From positions 1 through 14,015 of the forward strand of contig JBECKR010000396.1 of assembly GCA_040235415.1 (NCBI GenBank): DNA of 14,015 nucleotides, in the 5' to 3' direction. Positions 4,879 through 12,677 of the stretch are shown here, piece by piece; position 1 is the first letter of the stretch; each line of letters begins with the position of its first letter. Source of the DNA: JBECKR01 sp040235415. GTDB taxonomy: Bacteria > Acidobacteriota > Polarisedimenticolia > Polarisedimenticolales > Polarisedimenticolaceae. Position numbers and translations under genes: made by a program. The notes under the pieces are model-generated. The model was not told the DNA's origin. It ran no database searches and was given only the letters and a program-made list of their open reading frames with translations.

Positions 4879-6747
4879 ATGTCGTTCGCCGCAGCGATCC
4901 ACTCGAAAGCCGTCGACCTCGTACGTGCGTCGATCCGGGCGGCCGCGGCGTCCGGTGCGGGGTATCCGTCGTCCGCCGCCAGCCTCGCGCATCTCGTCGC
5001 GGTCCTGATGTACCGCCACCTGCGCTACGACCCGGGCGACCCCGGGCGCCGCGACGCCGACCGCCTGGTGCTCTCGGAGGCGCACGCGCGCGCCGTCGTG
5101 GAGGCCGCCGCGGCGGACCTCGGGATCGCGGCTCCGCCTCCCGGGGCACAGCCGTTCGTTCCGTCGGTCTCGGGCGGGCCCGGGCAGGGACTCTCGGTCG
5201 CGGCGGGTCTCGCGCTGGCGGCGCGCCTCGACGGTCTCGGCTCGCGCGTGTTCTGCATCGTCGGCGACGCCGAGAGCCGGGAAGGCCAGGTCTGGGAGGC
5301 GATCGACTTCATCGTCGACCATCGCGTCACCGCGGTCTGCCCGCTGTTCAACTGCAACGGCTACGGGCAGTCCGGCGAGGTCAGCGCGCAGCAGAGCCCG
5401 GACGCGATCGCCGCCAAGCTCGTCGCCGCCGGCCTCGAGGTCGCGGTGATCGACGGCCACGATCCGGACCGCATCCTCGAGGCGCTCGCCCGCCACGCGG
5501 ACATCGCGGCGAGCCCGGGGCTCCCGCCGTTCGCGATCGTCGCGCGAACGGTGAAGGGCTGGGGGGTCCCCGCGCTTCAGGGCCCGGGCCGTCACGGCCG
5601 GCCGCTGATCGGGGACGACGATCTCGCACGGGCGATGGCGGACCTCGAAGCGACCGCGAAGGGGCTGGTGGGCCCGAACGCTGCAGCGCTGAGGATCGAG
5701 TCGCCGCGCTCGTCCCGGCCGGGGTCCGCCGCCGAGCGACGACCGCCGACGTTCGACGGCGCCGCGGCGCTCTTCGGTCTCGACCGGGCCCTGAAACGCG
5801 AGACGATGTCGACGCGGCAGGCGTTCGGGATCGCGCTCCGAGCGCTCGGCCACGCCCGCCAGGACGTCGTCGCGCTCGACGACGACGTCCGGAACGCGAC
5901 CTACTCGGAGATGTTCTACGACGACGTCGATCTGCGGCCGCGGTTCTTCCAGTGCCACGTCGCCGAGCAGCACATGCTGTCGTGCGCGCTCGGGATGGCG
6001 GCCGGCGGCAAGGTGCCGTTCGTCGCGAGCATCGGGACGTTCCTGGCCCGGGCCTACGATCAGATCGAGACCGCCGTCGTGTGCGGTGCGGCCGTGAAGC
6101 TCGTCGGGACCTACGCCGGCGTCCCGGAATGCTCCGGACTCGCCGACGTCGCGTTCCTTCGGGCGCTCACGACGCTGCGGGACGCGAACGGCTCCCCCCT
6201 GCTGTACGTCCTGCAGCCCGCCGACGCGCGGCAGGCGTACGCGTTGACGCTCGCGATGGCCGCGCATCGGGGGTCGTGCTATCTCCGGACGACGCGGCCC
6301 GAGGTTCCGTTCGTCCACGGCGCGGACGATCGCTTCGAGCTCGGCGGCCACTCCGTCCTGCGCGAGGGCCGTGACCTCCTCATCGCCGCCTCGGGCCCCA
6401 TGCTGCACGAAGCGCTGCGGGCCGCCGCGACACTCGAGCGCGACGGCGTCCGGGCCACGGTGCTCGACCTCTATTCGCTGCCGTTCGACGCCGACACGGT
6501 CGCGGGGCTCGCCCGCGGGTGCCACGGGCGGGTCGTCACGGTCGAGGACGGCTGCGGCGCGGGTCTCGGGTCGGCGGTCGCCGAGGCCCTCGCGGAGCGC
6601 GGAGGCGGTTTCACGATCCGGCGGATGCGGGTGCAGAGGGTCCCGCGGCCGGCGCGCACGCCCGGGGAAACGCTCGAGGGACTCGGACTGTCGGCCGACG
6701 ACATCGTCCGCGGCAGCCGGGCGGTCGTCGGGGCGAACGACTCTTGA
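4879..6747 (+). CDS. tkt: Transketolase-family ThDP enzyme with altered substrate-site residues
   Basis: 622 residues, single chain, matching animal/archaeal-type transketolase in length and order: ThDP-binding domain (about 1-260), pyrimidine domain (about 310-480), C-terminal domain (about 490-620). Canonical enzymes move two-carbon ketol units in the pentose phosphate pathway. Retained: His69 (LSEAHA), Asp130 and Asn160 (Mg/diphosphate; GDAESREG then FNCNGYGQ), His239 (RHGRPL), the catalytic Glu363 (VAEQHM), and RTTRPE. Changed: the GxGH motif reads GAGY (Tyr29), GDG reads GDA, the His-containing segment before GGPGQG has no His, and the conserved GEDGPS/T-HQ loop after GSH is replaced by GTYAGVPECSGLADV. 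Cofactor use and fold seem intact, but substrate binding may differ; it may not be a standard transketolase. The gene stands alone; the kinase gene follows after 99 nt. Confidence 0.85.
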   Translation: MSFAAAIHSKAVDLVRASIRAAAASGAGYPSSAASLAHLVAVLMYRHLRYDPGDPGRRDADRLVLSEAHARAVVEAAAADLGIAAPPPGAQPFVPSVSGGPGQGLSVAAGLALAARLDGLGSRVFCIVGDAESREGQVWEAIDFIVDHRVTAVCPLFNCNGYGQSGEVSAQQSPDAIAAKLVAAGLEVAVIDGHDPDRILEALARHADIAASPGLPPFAIVARTVKGWGVPALQGPGRHGRPLIGDDDLARAMADLEATAKGLVGPNAAALRIESPRSSRPGSAAERRPPTFDGAAALFGLDRALKRETMSTRQAFGIALRALGHARQDVVALDDDVRNATYSEMFYDDVDLRPRFFQCHVAEQHMLSCALGMAAGGKVPFVASIGTFLARAYDQIETAVVCGAAVKLVGTYAGVPECSGLADVAFLRALTTLRDANGSPLLYVLQPADARQAYALTLAMAAHRGSCYLRTTRPEVPFVHGADDRFELGGHSVLREGRDLLIAASGPMLHEALRAAATLERDGVRATVLDLYSLPFDADTVAGLARGCHGRVVTVEDGCGAGLGSAVAEALAERGGGFTIRRMRVQRVPRPARTPGETLEGLGLSADDIVRGSRAVVGANDS

Positions 6748-6801
6748 CGGCGACGTCGCGCGCCGCGTCGGCCCTGCGACGGCGCCCCGGACCCCCCCGC
6801 G

Positions 6802-6810
6802 TGCGACAAT
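6802..6810 (+). promoter_or_regulatory. Extended -10 element for the histidine kinase operon
   Basis: TGcGACAAT resembles an extended -10 element, 36 nt before the kinase ATG at 6847, predicting RNA start near 6817 and a leader containing AGGAGA (6830-6835). No -35 match is seen. Confidence 0.3.
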
Positions 6811-6846
6811 GACGTCCGGGTCCGCGAACAGGAGACAGCGCCGCCG

Positions 6847-8880
6847 ATGCCGGTCCACGCCACCGCTCCCGACCCGATCGAGGACCGGGTCCTCGTGCTG
6901 ACCGAGGTCGGGACCGAGCCGTTCCGCGAGTCCGCCGCCGAGGCCAGGCCCGGCGCGCGCGTCGAGGCCTGCGACGACGTCGGCGACCTGTGCGCGCGGC
7001 TCTCCGAAGGGGCCGGCGCGGTCGTGGTCGACGAGACGACGCTTCAAGCGGGGATCCGGAGCCTGGTCGCGGCGTTGTCCGAGCAGCCGCCGTGGTCGGA
7101 CGTCCCGGTCGTCGTGCTGACGAGCGGCGAGTCCAGCGCCGACGACAACGCGGAGCGGCTCCGGGCGCTCGCGCCGTTCGGGCACGTCACGCTGCTCGAG
7201 CGCCCCGTGCGGCTCGCTACGCTCACGAGCGCGCTGCAGTCGGCGCTGCGGGTGCGGCGGCGGCAGTACGAGCTGCGGGACCACCTCCTCGAGCGCGAGC
7301 GCCGCGAGCGCGCGCTACGGGAGAGCGAGGAGCGCTTCCGTCTTACGGCCGACACCGTGCCGGACGTCCTGTTCACGACCGACGGCGGCGGGGCGTGGGA
7401 CTACGTCAACCGGCGGTTCGAGGAGGTCGCCGGACGGTCCCCCGAGTCCGCCCTGCGGCGCGGCTGGCTCGACGCCGTGCACCCCGAGGAGCGCGAGCGC
7501 CTGGAGATCGCATGGAGCCGCGCGGCCGCCGACGGAACGACGTTCGAGCACGAAGTCCGGATCGCCTCCACGAACGGCGCGCACCGCTGGTTCGTGCTGC
7601 GCTGCCGTCCGATCCGCGGACAAGACGGCGCGATCCGGAAGTGGTTCGGGACCCTGACCGACATCGACGACCTGAAGCGCGCCGAGGACGCGGTGCAGTC
7701 GATGAACCGGCGGCTCGAGGAGCACGTCCGGACGCGAACGGCGCTGCTGCAACTGCTGCACGACGTCGCCGTCGCGGCGAACGAGGCCGACTCCGCCGAG
7801 GAGATCGTGCGGTACGTTCTGCGACGGATCTGCGCGCACGACGACTGGACGCTGGGCCACGCGTATCTCGTCTCGACCGAAAGGCAGGACGAGCTCGTGC
7901 CGTCGGGTTGGTGGCACGTCGAAGGCCCGGACCGCTTCGCACGGCTGCGGCAGGCCACGATGGCGACGCGGCTGTCGCTGCGGGACGGGCTCGCGGGCCG
8001 GATCGTCCGGAGCGGCGTCGCGGAGTGGGTCGAGGATCCCGCCGCGCAGCCCGACTGGCGCCGCGGTCTGGAGGATACCGAGGGGCTGCACTCCGCCTAC
8101 CTCGTTCCGATCACGCTCCACGGCACCGTCGTCGCGGTCCTCGAGTTCTTCTCCGGACGGCGCGCCGCGCCGGATCCGAAGTTCCGCTCCGCGATGCAGG
8201 GGATTGCCATCCAGGTCGGCTACGTCATCGCGCGCAAGGCGCTCGAGCGCCAGATCGCGGACCTGACCGACGACACCCGGCGCTGGATGGGTCACGAGCT
8301 GCACGACAGCCTGGGGCAGGATCTCACTGCCCTCGGCATGCTCGGAAAGCGCTTGGAGCACGAGCTCGAGCGACGCGACGCCCCCGAGGCGGAGCGCGCC
8401 GCGCGCCTCGTTCGGGGCATCGACGACGCCAAGGGAAAGGTCCGCGCGCTGGTCAAGGGCGTCCTTCCGGTCGAGGTCGACGCCGCGGGGCTGATGCGGT
8501 CGCTCGAGGACCTCGCGGAGCGAACCTCGTCGGTCTACGAAGTCGACTGCGCGTTCGAGTGTCCGGAGCCGGTCCCGGTCGACGACAACTTCTCCGCGAC
8601 GCACATGTTCCGGATCGCGCAGGAGGCCGCGCACAACGCCGCCGTCCACGGCCGGGCGGCGCACGTCCGGATCGGGCTCGAGCGCCGAGCCGGACGCGTC
8701 GTGCTCGAGATTCGGGACGACGGCGCCGGAATGTCGGCCGCCCCGGCCGGCGGGACCGGCATGGGATTGCGGATCATGCGGTATCGTGCGAGCGTGATCG
8801 GCGCGACGCTCGACGTCGAGCCGGGCGAGTCGCGCGGCGTGACCGTGCGATGCACTCTCGAACGGGGAGCGCGGACGTGA
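6847..8880 (+). CDS. NarL-type sensor histidine kinase with degenerate receiver, PAS and GAF domains
   Basis: 677 residues, apparently cytosolic since no membrane span is visible. Order: receiver-like domain (about 13-133) with Asp62 kept (VVVDETT) but the switch Lys replaced by Arg119 (LLERP) and the acidic pair missing; a charged coiled coil (138-162); PAS (about 163-285, ending GTLTDIDDLKRAED); GAF (about 300-460); HisKA_3 dimerisation helix with ELHDSLGQDL, phosphorylated His486; and HATPase_c with Asn597 (QEAAHNAAVHG), DDGAGM and GGTGMGLRIM. This is the layout of NarX/UhpB/DesK-class kinases that phosphorylate LuxR-type regulators. It is the first gene of a pair: its TGA overlaps the GTG of the response regulator. 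The ATG at 6847 has AGGAGA 11 nt upstream. The signal is unknown; PAS and GAF suggest a small ligand, redox state or light. Confidence 0.93.
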   Translation: MPVHATAPDPIEDRVLVLTEVGTEPFRESAAEARPGARVEACDDVGDLCARLSEGAGAVVVDETTLQAGIRSLVAALSEQPPWSDVPVVVLTSGESSADDNAERLRALAPFGHVTLLERPVRLATLTSALQSALRVRRRQYELRDHLLERERRERALRESEERFRLTADTVPDVLFTTDGGGAWDYVNRRFEEVAGRSPESALRRGWLDAVHPEERERLEIAWSRAAADGTTFEHEVRIASTNGAHRWFVLRCRPIRGQDGAIRKWFGTLTDIDDLKRAEDAVQSMNRRLEEHVRTRTALLQLLHDVAVAANEADSAEEIVRYVLRRICAHDDWTLGHAYLVSTERQDELVPSGWWHVEGPDRFARLRQATMATRLSLRDGLAGRIVRSGVAEWVEDPAAQPDWRRGLEDTEGLHSAYLVPITLHGTVVAVLEFFSGRRAAPDPKFRSAMQGIAIQVGYVIARKALERQIADLTDDTRRWMGHELHDSLGQDLTALGMLGKRLEHELERRDAPEAERAARLVRGIDDAKGKVRALVKGVLPVEVDAAGLMRSLEDLAERTSSVYEVDCAFECPEPVPVDDNFSATHMFRIAQEAAHNAAVHGRAAHVRIGLERRAGRVVLEIRDDGAGMSAAPAGGTGMGLRIMRYRASVIGATLDVEPGESRGVTVRCTLERGART

Positions 8881-9554
8881 CGCCTTCCGAAGGGCGCTCC
8901 GAAGCGCCGCGGCGGATCGTCGTGGTGGACGACCATCCGATGATCCGGAGCGGGCTCAAGGAGCTGATCGAGTCCGAGCCCGATCTCGAGGTCTGCGGCG
9001 AGGCCGGGGACGCGCCGACCGCGGTCCGGATCGTCGAGGAGCGGAAGCCCGACCTCGTCGTGGTCGACATCTCGCTCTCCGAAGGGAGCGGCATCGACCT
9101 GATCAAGCGCTTGAAGGCGATCGACCCGGCGCTGCCGTGCCTCGTGTTCTCGATGCACGACGAGAAGCTGTACGCCGAGCGCGTGCTCTCGGCCGGAGGC
9201 ATGGGCTACGTCAGCAAGCAGGAGTCGGCCGCGACGCTGCTCGAGGCGGTCCGGCAGGTGCTCGCCGGCAAGGTCCACCTCAGCCCGTCCATGACCGAGC
9301 GCGTCCTGAGGGGAATGGCCGGCGGCGGCGAGCCCGCGGAGCGGACGCCGATCGTCGACCGGCTGTCGGACCGCGAGCTCGAGGTCTTCGAGAGCATCGG
9401 CCGCGGGCTCACGACCCGGGAGGTCGCGGACCGCCTGCACCTCAGCATCAAGACCATCCAAACCCACCGCGAGAACATCAAGCGCAAGCTGAGGCTCGAG
9501 AGCAACAACGAGCTCATCGCCCGCGCCGCGCAGTGGGTCATGCGTCAGGGCTGA
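8877..9554 (+). CDS. LuxR/NarL-family response regulator
   Basis: 225-residue DNA-binding response regulator, partner of the preceding kinase. The receiver domain (about 12-130) has the acidic pair Asp18/Asp19 (VVVDDHP), phosphoacceptor Asp64 (VVVDISL), Ser92 and Lys114 (YVSKQES), so it appears fully competent. The LuxR helix-turn-helix (about 160-222) reads LSDRELEVFESIGRGLTTRE and then KTIQTHRENIKRKL. The GTG at 8877 is chosen because GGGGAG lies 7 nt upstream and the start overlaps the kinase stop (GTGA), giving a normal N-terminus; an in-frame ATG at 8850 would only add nine residues. It is expected to act as a dimer on promoters outside or inside the window; no target site can be assigned. 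Confidence 0.94.
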   Translation: MTPSEGRSEAPRRIVVVDDHPMIRSGLKELIESEPDLEVCGEAGDAPTAVRIVEERKPDLVVVDISLSEGSGIDLIKRLKAIDPALPCLVFSMHDEKLYAERVLSAGGMGYVSKQESAATLLEAVRQVLAGKVHLSPSMTERVLRGMAGGGEPAERTPIVDRLSDRELEVFESIGRGLTTREVADRLHLSIKTIQTHRENIKRKLRLESNNELIARAAQWVMRQG

Positions 9555-9564
9555 GCCGGCTCAG
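9551..9564. terminator. 14-bp perfect palindrome formed by two convergent stop codons
   Basis: CTGAGCCGGCTCAG is perfectly self-complementary. It contains the TGA of the response regulator (9552-9554) and, on the other strand, the TGA of the site-2 protease gene (9561-9563). As RNA it gives a 5-bp stem with a CCGG loop, extendable by GG/CC with one bulge. No T-tract follows, so it is at best a weak bidirectional terminator. Confidence 0.35.
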
Positions 9565-10694
9565 GCCGCATCGTCCAGCTCGACCTTGATGGCCAGGAAC
9601 CTCATCAGGTCCTTGAGCGAGATTACGCCCACCAGGCGGTCCCCGTCGACGACCAGCATCCGCGACGCCCGGTTGCGGTTCATCTTCGCGAGCGCGTGCA
9701 TCGCGTCGGTGCCGCTCGCGATCGTATTGCGGGGCGAGCAGCGCGCCGCCACGTCCCCGACGCTTCGTTCGGCCCATCGATCGCGCGGGACGCCCTTGAC
9801 GGCATCGAGCGTGACACAGCCGACCAGCCGTCCGCCGTCGAGGACCGGATAGAGCTTGTGCTGGTGTTCGTACACGACGTCGTGCACGAACGCGTCGAGC
9901 TTCGTGCCGGGCTCGACGGAGATCGGGTCGCGCGTCACGAACCGCGACAGCGGCTCGCCCTCGAGCGCTCGACGCAGCAGGAGCTGCTGGTAGGACATGC
10001 CGGCCGCGCCCCGGAGGAACAGACCGAGGATCGCCCACCACACGCCGGCCAGGAAGTTCCCGCCGATGAACGCGAGGACCCCCAGGCCGATCAGGACGAT
10101 GCCGAACGCCGAGCCGATGCCGGACGTGATCCGAGTCGACCAGCGCAGGTCGTCCTTCCAGCCCCAGAGGATCGAGCGCAGCACGCGGCCGCCGTCGAGC
10201 GGGAACGCGGGGATGAGGTTGAAGCCCACGACCACGAAGTTGACGAGGGCGAGGTAGGCCGTCGTGCCGACGGTTTCGGGACCGAGCCCCGCGGCGGTCG
10301 ACGCCGCCCGCAGCACCCAGAACGCGGCCCCGAGCGCGACGCTCACGATCGGTCCGCCGATCGCGACGAAGAACTCGGCGCGGGCGTGCGGCGGCTCCTG
10401 TTCCATCTGCGCCACGCCGCCGAATATGAAGAGCACGATCCGTCGGATCGGGAGGTCGTAGCGCCGGGCGACGACGGCGTGACCCAGCTCGTGCAGCAGC
10501 ACCGAGGCGAACAGACCGAGCGTCCCGACGACGCCCATCGTCCAGTACGAGGCGATCGAGAGCCCCGGATGCACCGCCGGGAAGTACCCGGTCGCGAGCG
10601 ACCACGACAGCAGGACGGCGACGACGAACCAACTGAGGTCGACTTCGATGGGGAAGCCGAAGGCGTTCAGGAGATGGAATCTCTTGGTGAACAT
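9561..10694 (-). CDS. Site-2 protease (peptidase M50) with C-terminal CBS-domain pair
   Basis: 377-residue membrane metalloprotease of the CBS-containing S2P group (MJ0392/Rip3-like), which cuts substrates within the membrane. The zinc site is HELGH (His68, Glu69, His72) in a hydrophobic segment, with the third ligand in NLIPAFPLDGG (Asp167, about 159-169). Membrane spans lie before and between these motifs and at about 193-228. Two CBS domains follow (about 248-303, SRFVTRDPISVEPGTK..., and 310-370, ending LVGVISLKDLMRFLAI); such pairs usually bind adenosyl nucleotides and may tune activity to energy state. The ATG at 10694 is chosen because GGAGA precedes it closely and the protein starts with the family-typical N-terminus (FHLLNAFGFPIEVDLSW). 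It is convergent with the response regulator and divergent from transaldolase. The substrate is unknown; an anti-sigma factor is possible but none is encoded here. Confidence 0.93.
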   Translation of the reverse strand: MFTKRFHLLNAFGFPIEVDLSWFVVAVLLSWSLATGYFPAVHPGLSIASYWTMGVVGTLGLFASVLLHELGHAVVARRYDLPIRRIVLFIFGGVAQMEQEPPHARAEFFVAIGGPIVSVALGAAFWVLRAASTAAGLGPETVGTTAYLALVNFVVVGFNLIPAFPLDGGRVLRSILWGWKDDLRWSTRITSGIGSAFGIVLIGLGVLAFIGGNFLAGVWWAILGLFLRGAAGMSYQQLLLRRALEGEPLSRFVTRDPISVEPGTKLDAFVHDVVYEHQHKLYPVLDGGRLVGCVTLDAVKGVPRDRWAERSVGDVAARCSPRNTIASGTDAMHALAKMNRNRASRMLVVDGDRLVGVISLKDLMRFLAIKVELDDAA

Positions 10695-10741
10695 GCTTCT
10701 CCATTGAACCCCGACGCCGCACGCCCGCGCATCGGTCGCCG

Positions 10742-10759
10742 CCCGATTCGCGGATCGGG
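10742..10759. promoter_or_regulatory. 18-bp dyad between the divergent protease and transaldolase genes
   Basis: CCCGAT-TCGCGG-ATCGGG has perfect 6-bp arms and a 6-nt centre. It sits in the 187-nt divergent intergenic region, upstream of the candidate transaldolase -10 (10803-10808), a position suited to a transcription factor acting on either gene. Confidence 0.35.
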
Positions 10760-10779
10760 TACCGGACCATGCCGCCTCC

Positions 10780-10808
10780 CTGCGAGCCGCCCGCGAAACG
10801 TGTACGCT
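10780..10808 (+). promoter_or_regulatory. Weak candidate promoter for transaldolase
   Basis: TACGCT (10803-10808) is a fair -10, with a poor -35 match CTGCGA (10780-10785) at 17 nt. The predicted start near 10815 gives a leader of roughly 67 nt. Confidence 0.25.
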
Positions 10809-10850
10809 CGAAGGAGGAGGGACCGGTGTCCCCCGGACGATCGAGCGACG

Positions 10851-10868
10851 ACCGCCGCGGGCGGCGGT
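10851..10868 (+). promoter_or_regulatory. GC-rich inverted repeat directly before the transaldolase ribosome binding site
   Basis: ACCGCCGC-GG-GCGGCGGT is a perfect 8-bp inverted repeat that ends immediately before the ribosome binding site GAGGAGA (10869-10875). A smaller repeat, GGGAC-CGGT-GTCCC (10819-10832), lies earlier in the same predicted leader. The strong hairpin could modulate ribosome access or RNA stability. Confidence 0.4.
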
Positions 10869-10881
10869 GAGGAGATTCCCG

Positions 10882-12009
10882 ATGAGAAGCAATCCGCTCG
10901 TCGAGCTCCGAAAGCACGGGCAGAGCGTGTGGCTCGACAACCTCTCTCGGCGCATGATCGAGGACGGCTCGCTCGAGCAGCGCATCCGCGACGACGGCCT
11001 GTCCGGAATCACGTCGAATCCGAAGATCTTCCACGACGCGATCGCCGAGAAGGGCATCTACGAGGCGCGGATCGGAACGCTCGCGGACCGCGGCCTCTCG
11101 CCGCTCGAGGTCTACGAGCACCTCGCGATCGCCGACGTTCGCGACGCCGCCGACCTGCTGTTGCCGGCGCACCGCGAGACCGACGGCACGGACGGGTTCG
11201 TGAGCCTCGAGGTATCGCCGCGGCTCGCCCGTGACACGAACGGGACGATCGCCGAGGCGTCGCGACTGTGGGACGCGGTCGACCGCCCGAACGTTCTGAT
11301 CAAGATCCCGGGAACGCCGGAGGGGTTCCCGGCGATCGAGAGCTGCCTGACGCGGGGCATCAACGTCAACGTCACGCTGCTGTTCTCGCTCGATGCGTAC
11401 GGTCACGTCATGGAGGCGTACCTCCGGGCGCTCGAGACCCGCCGCGACCGCGGGGAGCCGCTCCACCGCGTCGCGAGCGTCGCGAGCTTCTTCTTGAGCC
11501 GCATCGACGTCAAGATCGACCGCCGGCTCGACGCGATCGCGGCGCAGGCGGGCGACGCGGCACGCGCGGCGCAGGAGCTCCGCGGCCGCGCCGCCGTGGC
11601 GAGCGCCCGGATGGCGTACCTCATGTGGAAGGCGCGGTTCACGAGCGACCGTTTTCGCGCCCTCGCCGAGGGCGGAGCCCGCGTCCAGAAGCCGCTGTGG
11701 GCCAGCACCTCGACGAAGGACCCGGCGTACTCCGACGTCAAGTACGTCGAGGCGTTGATCGGACCGCACACCGTCAACACCATGCCGGACGAGACCCTGG
11801 AGGCGTTCCGCGACCACGGCAGGGTCCGGGACACGCTCGAGACCGACCTCGAGGACGAGCGCGAGGCGCTGCACCGCCTCGGCTCGATCGGGGTCGACCT
11901 CGAACGCGCCACCGGCGAGCTCGTCGAAGAGGGGATCTCGAAGTTCGTGGAGCCGTTCGACGCGCTCCTCGCGGTGGTCGAGGAGCGCACGAAGCAGAAC
12001 GCGTCCTGA
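10882..12009 (+). CDS. tal: Transaldolase (mycobacterial-type, Tal family)
   Basis: 375-residue transaldolase, the cytosolic enzyme moving a three-carbon dihydroxyacetone unit between sedoheptulose 7-phosphate and glyceraldehyde 3-phosphate. Length and motifs match the longer actinobacterial-type class. Seen: SVWLDNLSR (Asp19), GLSGITSNPKIF (about 39-50), FVSLEVSP (Glu110), the Schiff-base lysine in NVLIKIPGTPEG (Lys141), NVNVTLLFSL (about 161-170), ASVASFFLSRIDVKID, and KPLWASTSTKDP. The active site looks complete, unlike the transketolase-family protein 4 kb upstream. The ATG at 10882 is chosen because GAGGAGA lies 6 nt before it; an in-frame GTG at 10867 would lie inside the leader hairpin. 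The pcm gene follows after 11 nt, so the two are probably cotranscribed. Confidence 0.94.
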   Translation: MRSNPLVELRKHGQSVWLDNLSRRMIEDGSLEQRIRDDGLSGITSNPKIFHDAIAEKGIYEARIGTLADRGLSPLEVYEHLAIADVRDAADLLLPAHRETDGTDGFVSLEVSPRLARDTNGTIAEASRLWDAVDRPNVLIKIPGTPEGFPAIESCLTRGINVNVTLLFSLDAYGHVMEAYLRALETRRDRGEPLHRVASVASFFLSRIDVKIDRRLDAIAAQAGDAARAAQELRGRAAVASARMAYLMWKARFTSDRFRALAEGGARVQKPLWASTSTKDPAYSDVKYVEALIGPHTVNTMPDETLEAFRDHGRVRDTLETDLEDEREALHRLGSIGVDLERATGELVEEGISKFVEPFDALLAVVEERTKQNAS

Positions 12010-12020
12010 CGGAGGCGGCC

Positions 12021-12677
12021 GTGGATCGATCGGAGGTCCGCCGGCTCGACATGGTCGAGCGCCAGCTCGCCGGCCGGGGGATTCGCGACTCGCGGGTGCT
12101 CGGAGCGATGCGGCGCGTGCCGCGTGAGGCGTTCGTGCCGCCGAGCTTCCGGGACCGCGCGTACGCGGACTCGCCGATCGGGATCGGTGAGGGGCAGACC
12201 ATCTCGCAGCCGTACATCGTGGCCTACATGACGGAAGCTCTCGAGCTCTCCGCGGGCGACCGCGTTCTCGAGATCGGAACCGGGTCGGGCTACGGGGCGG
12301 CCGTGCTCTCCGAGGTCGCGGACGACGTCGTGACGGTCGAGCGCCGCGCGGCGCTCGCGGGGCGGGCCCGGATCGCGCTCGAATCCGCGGGGTACGGGCG
12401 GGTCCGCGTCGTCGTCGGCGACGGCACCCTCGGTTGGCCCGACGGCGCGCCGTACGACGCGATCGTCGTGACGGCGGGAGGGCCCGAGGTCCCGCGAGCG
12501 CTCCTCGCGCAGCTCGCGGCCGGAGGACGGCTCGTCATCCCGGTCGGGGCGTCGAGGAACCTCCAACGTCTCGTGAGGGTCCGTCGCGCCGGCGAGGACG
12601 CCTTCCGGCGCGAGGAGCTTCTCGACGTTCGCTTCGTCCCGCTGATCGGGCAGCAGGGCTGGGGTGCGATCCCCTGA
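12021..12677 (+). CDS. pcm: Protein-L-isoaspartate O-methyltransferase
   Basis: 218-residue cytosolic SAM-dependent methyltransferase that starts repair of isoaspartyl damage in aged proteins; length is standard. Seen: VPREAFVPPSFRDRAYADSP (about 33-52), the catalytic-loop block GQTISQPYIVAYMTEAL with Ser62 (the active-site Ser of the family), SAM motif I VLEIGTGSGYGAAVL (82-96), the acidic residue ending the next strand (VTVERR), and the closing block GWGAIP. The GTG at 12021 is chosen because GGAGG lies 5 nt upstream (12011-12015); the ATG at 12051 would remove conserved N-terminal sequence. It lies 11 nt behind transaldolase, probably in the same operon, and is convergent with nuoN. Confidence 0.95.
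   Translation: MDRSEVRRLDMVERQLAGRGIRDSRVLGAMRRVPREAFVPPSFRDRAYADSPIGIGEGQTISQPYIVAYMTEALELSAGDRVLEIGTGSGYGAAVLSEVADDVVTVERRAALAGRARIALESAGYGRVRVVVGDGTLGWPDGAPYDAIVVTAGGPEVPRALLAQLAAGGRLVIPVGASRNLQRLVRVRRAGEDAFRREELLDVRFVPLIGQQGWGAIP

Noticed and set aside
6744..6749. TTGACG as a -35 box for the kinase gene
   Set aside because: It overlaps the transketolase stop codon, and no -10 sequence lies 16-18 nt downstream; the better -10 is 55 nt away.
3304..7284. A 1326-codon open frame on the minus strand spanning the sigma factor, transketolase and kinase genes
   Set aside because: It is Arg/Pro/Ala/Asp-rich with no domain, runs antisense or out of frame to three clear genes, and is the expected artefact of very high GC where stop codons are rare.
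9538..11874. Long minus-strand frame over the protease and transaldolase genes
   Set aside because: Out of frame with the clear M50/CBS protein and antisense to transaldolase; Arg/Asp/Pro-rich shadow.
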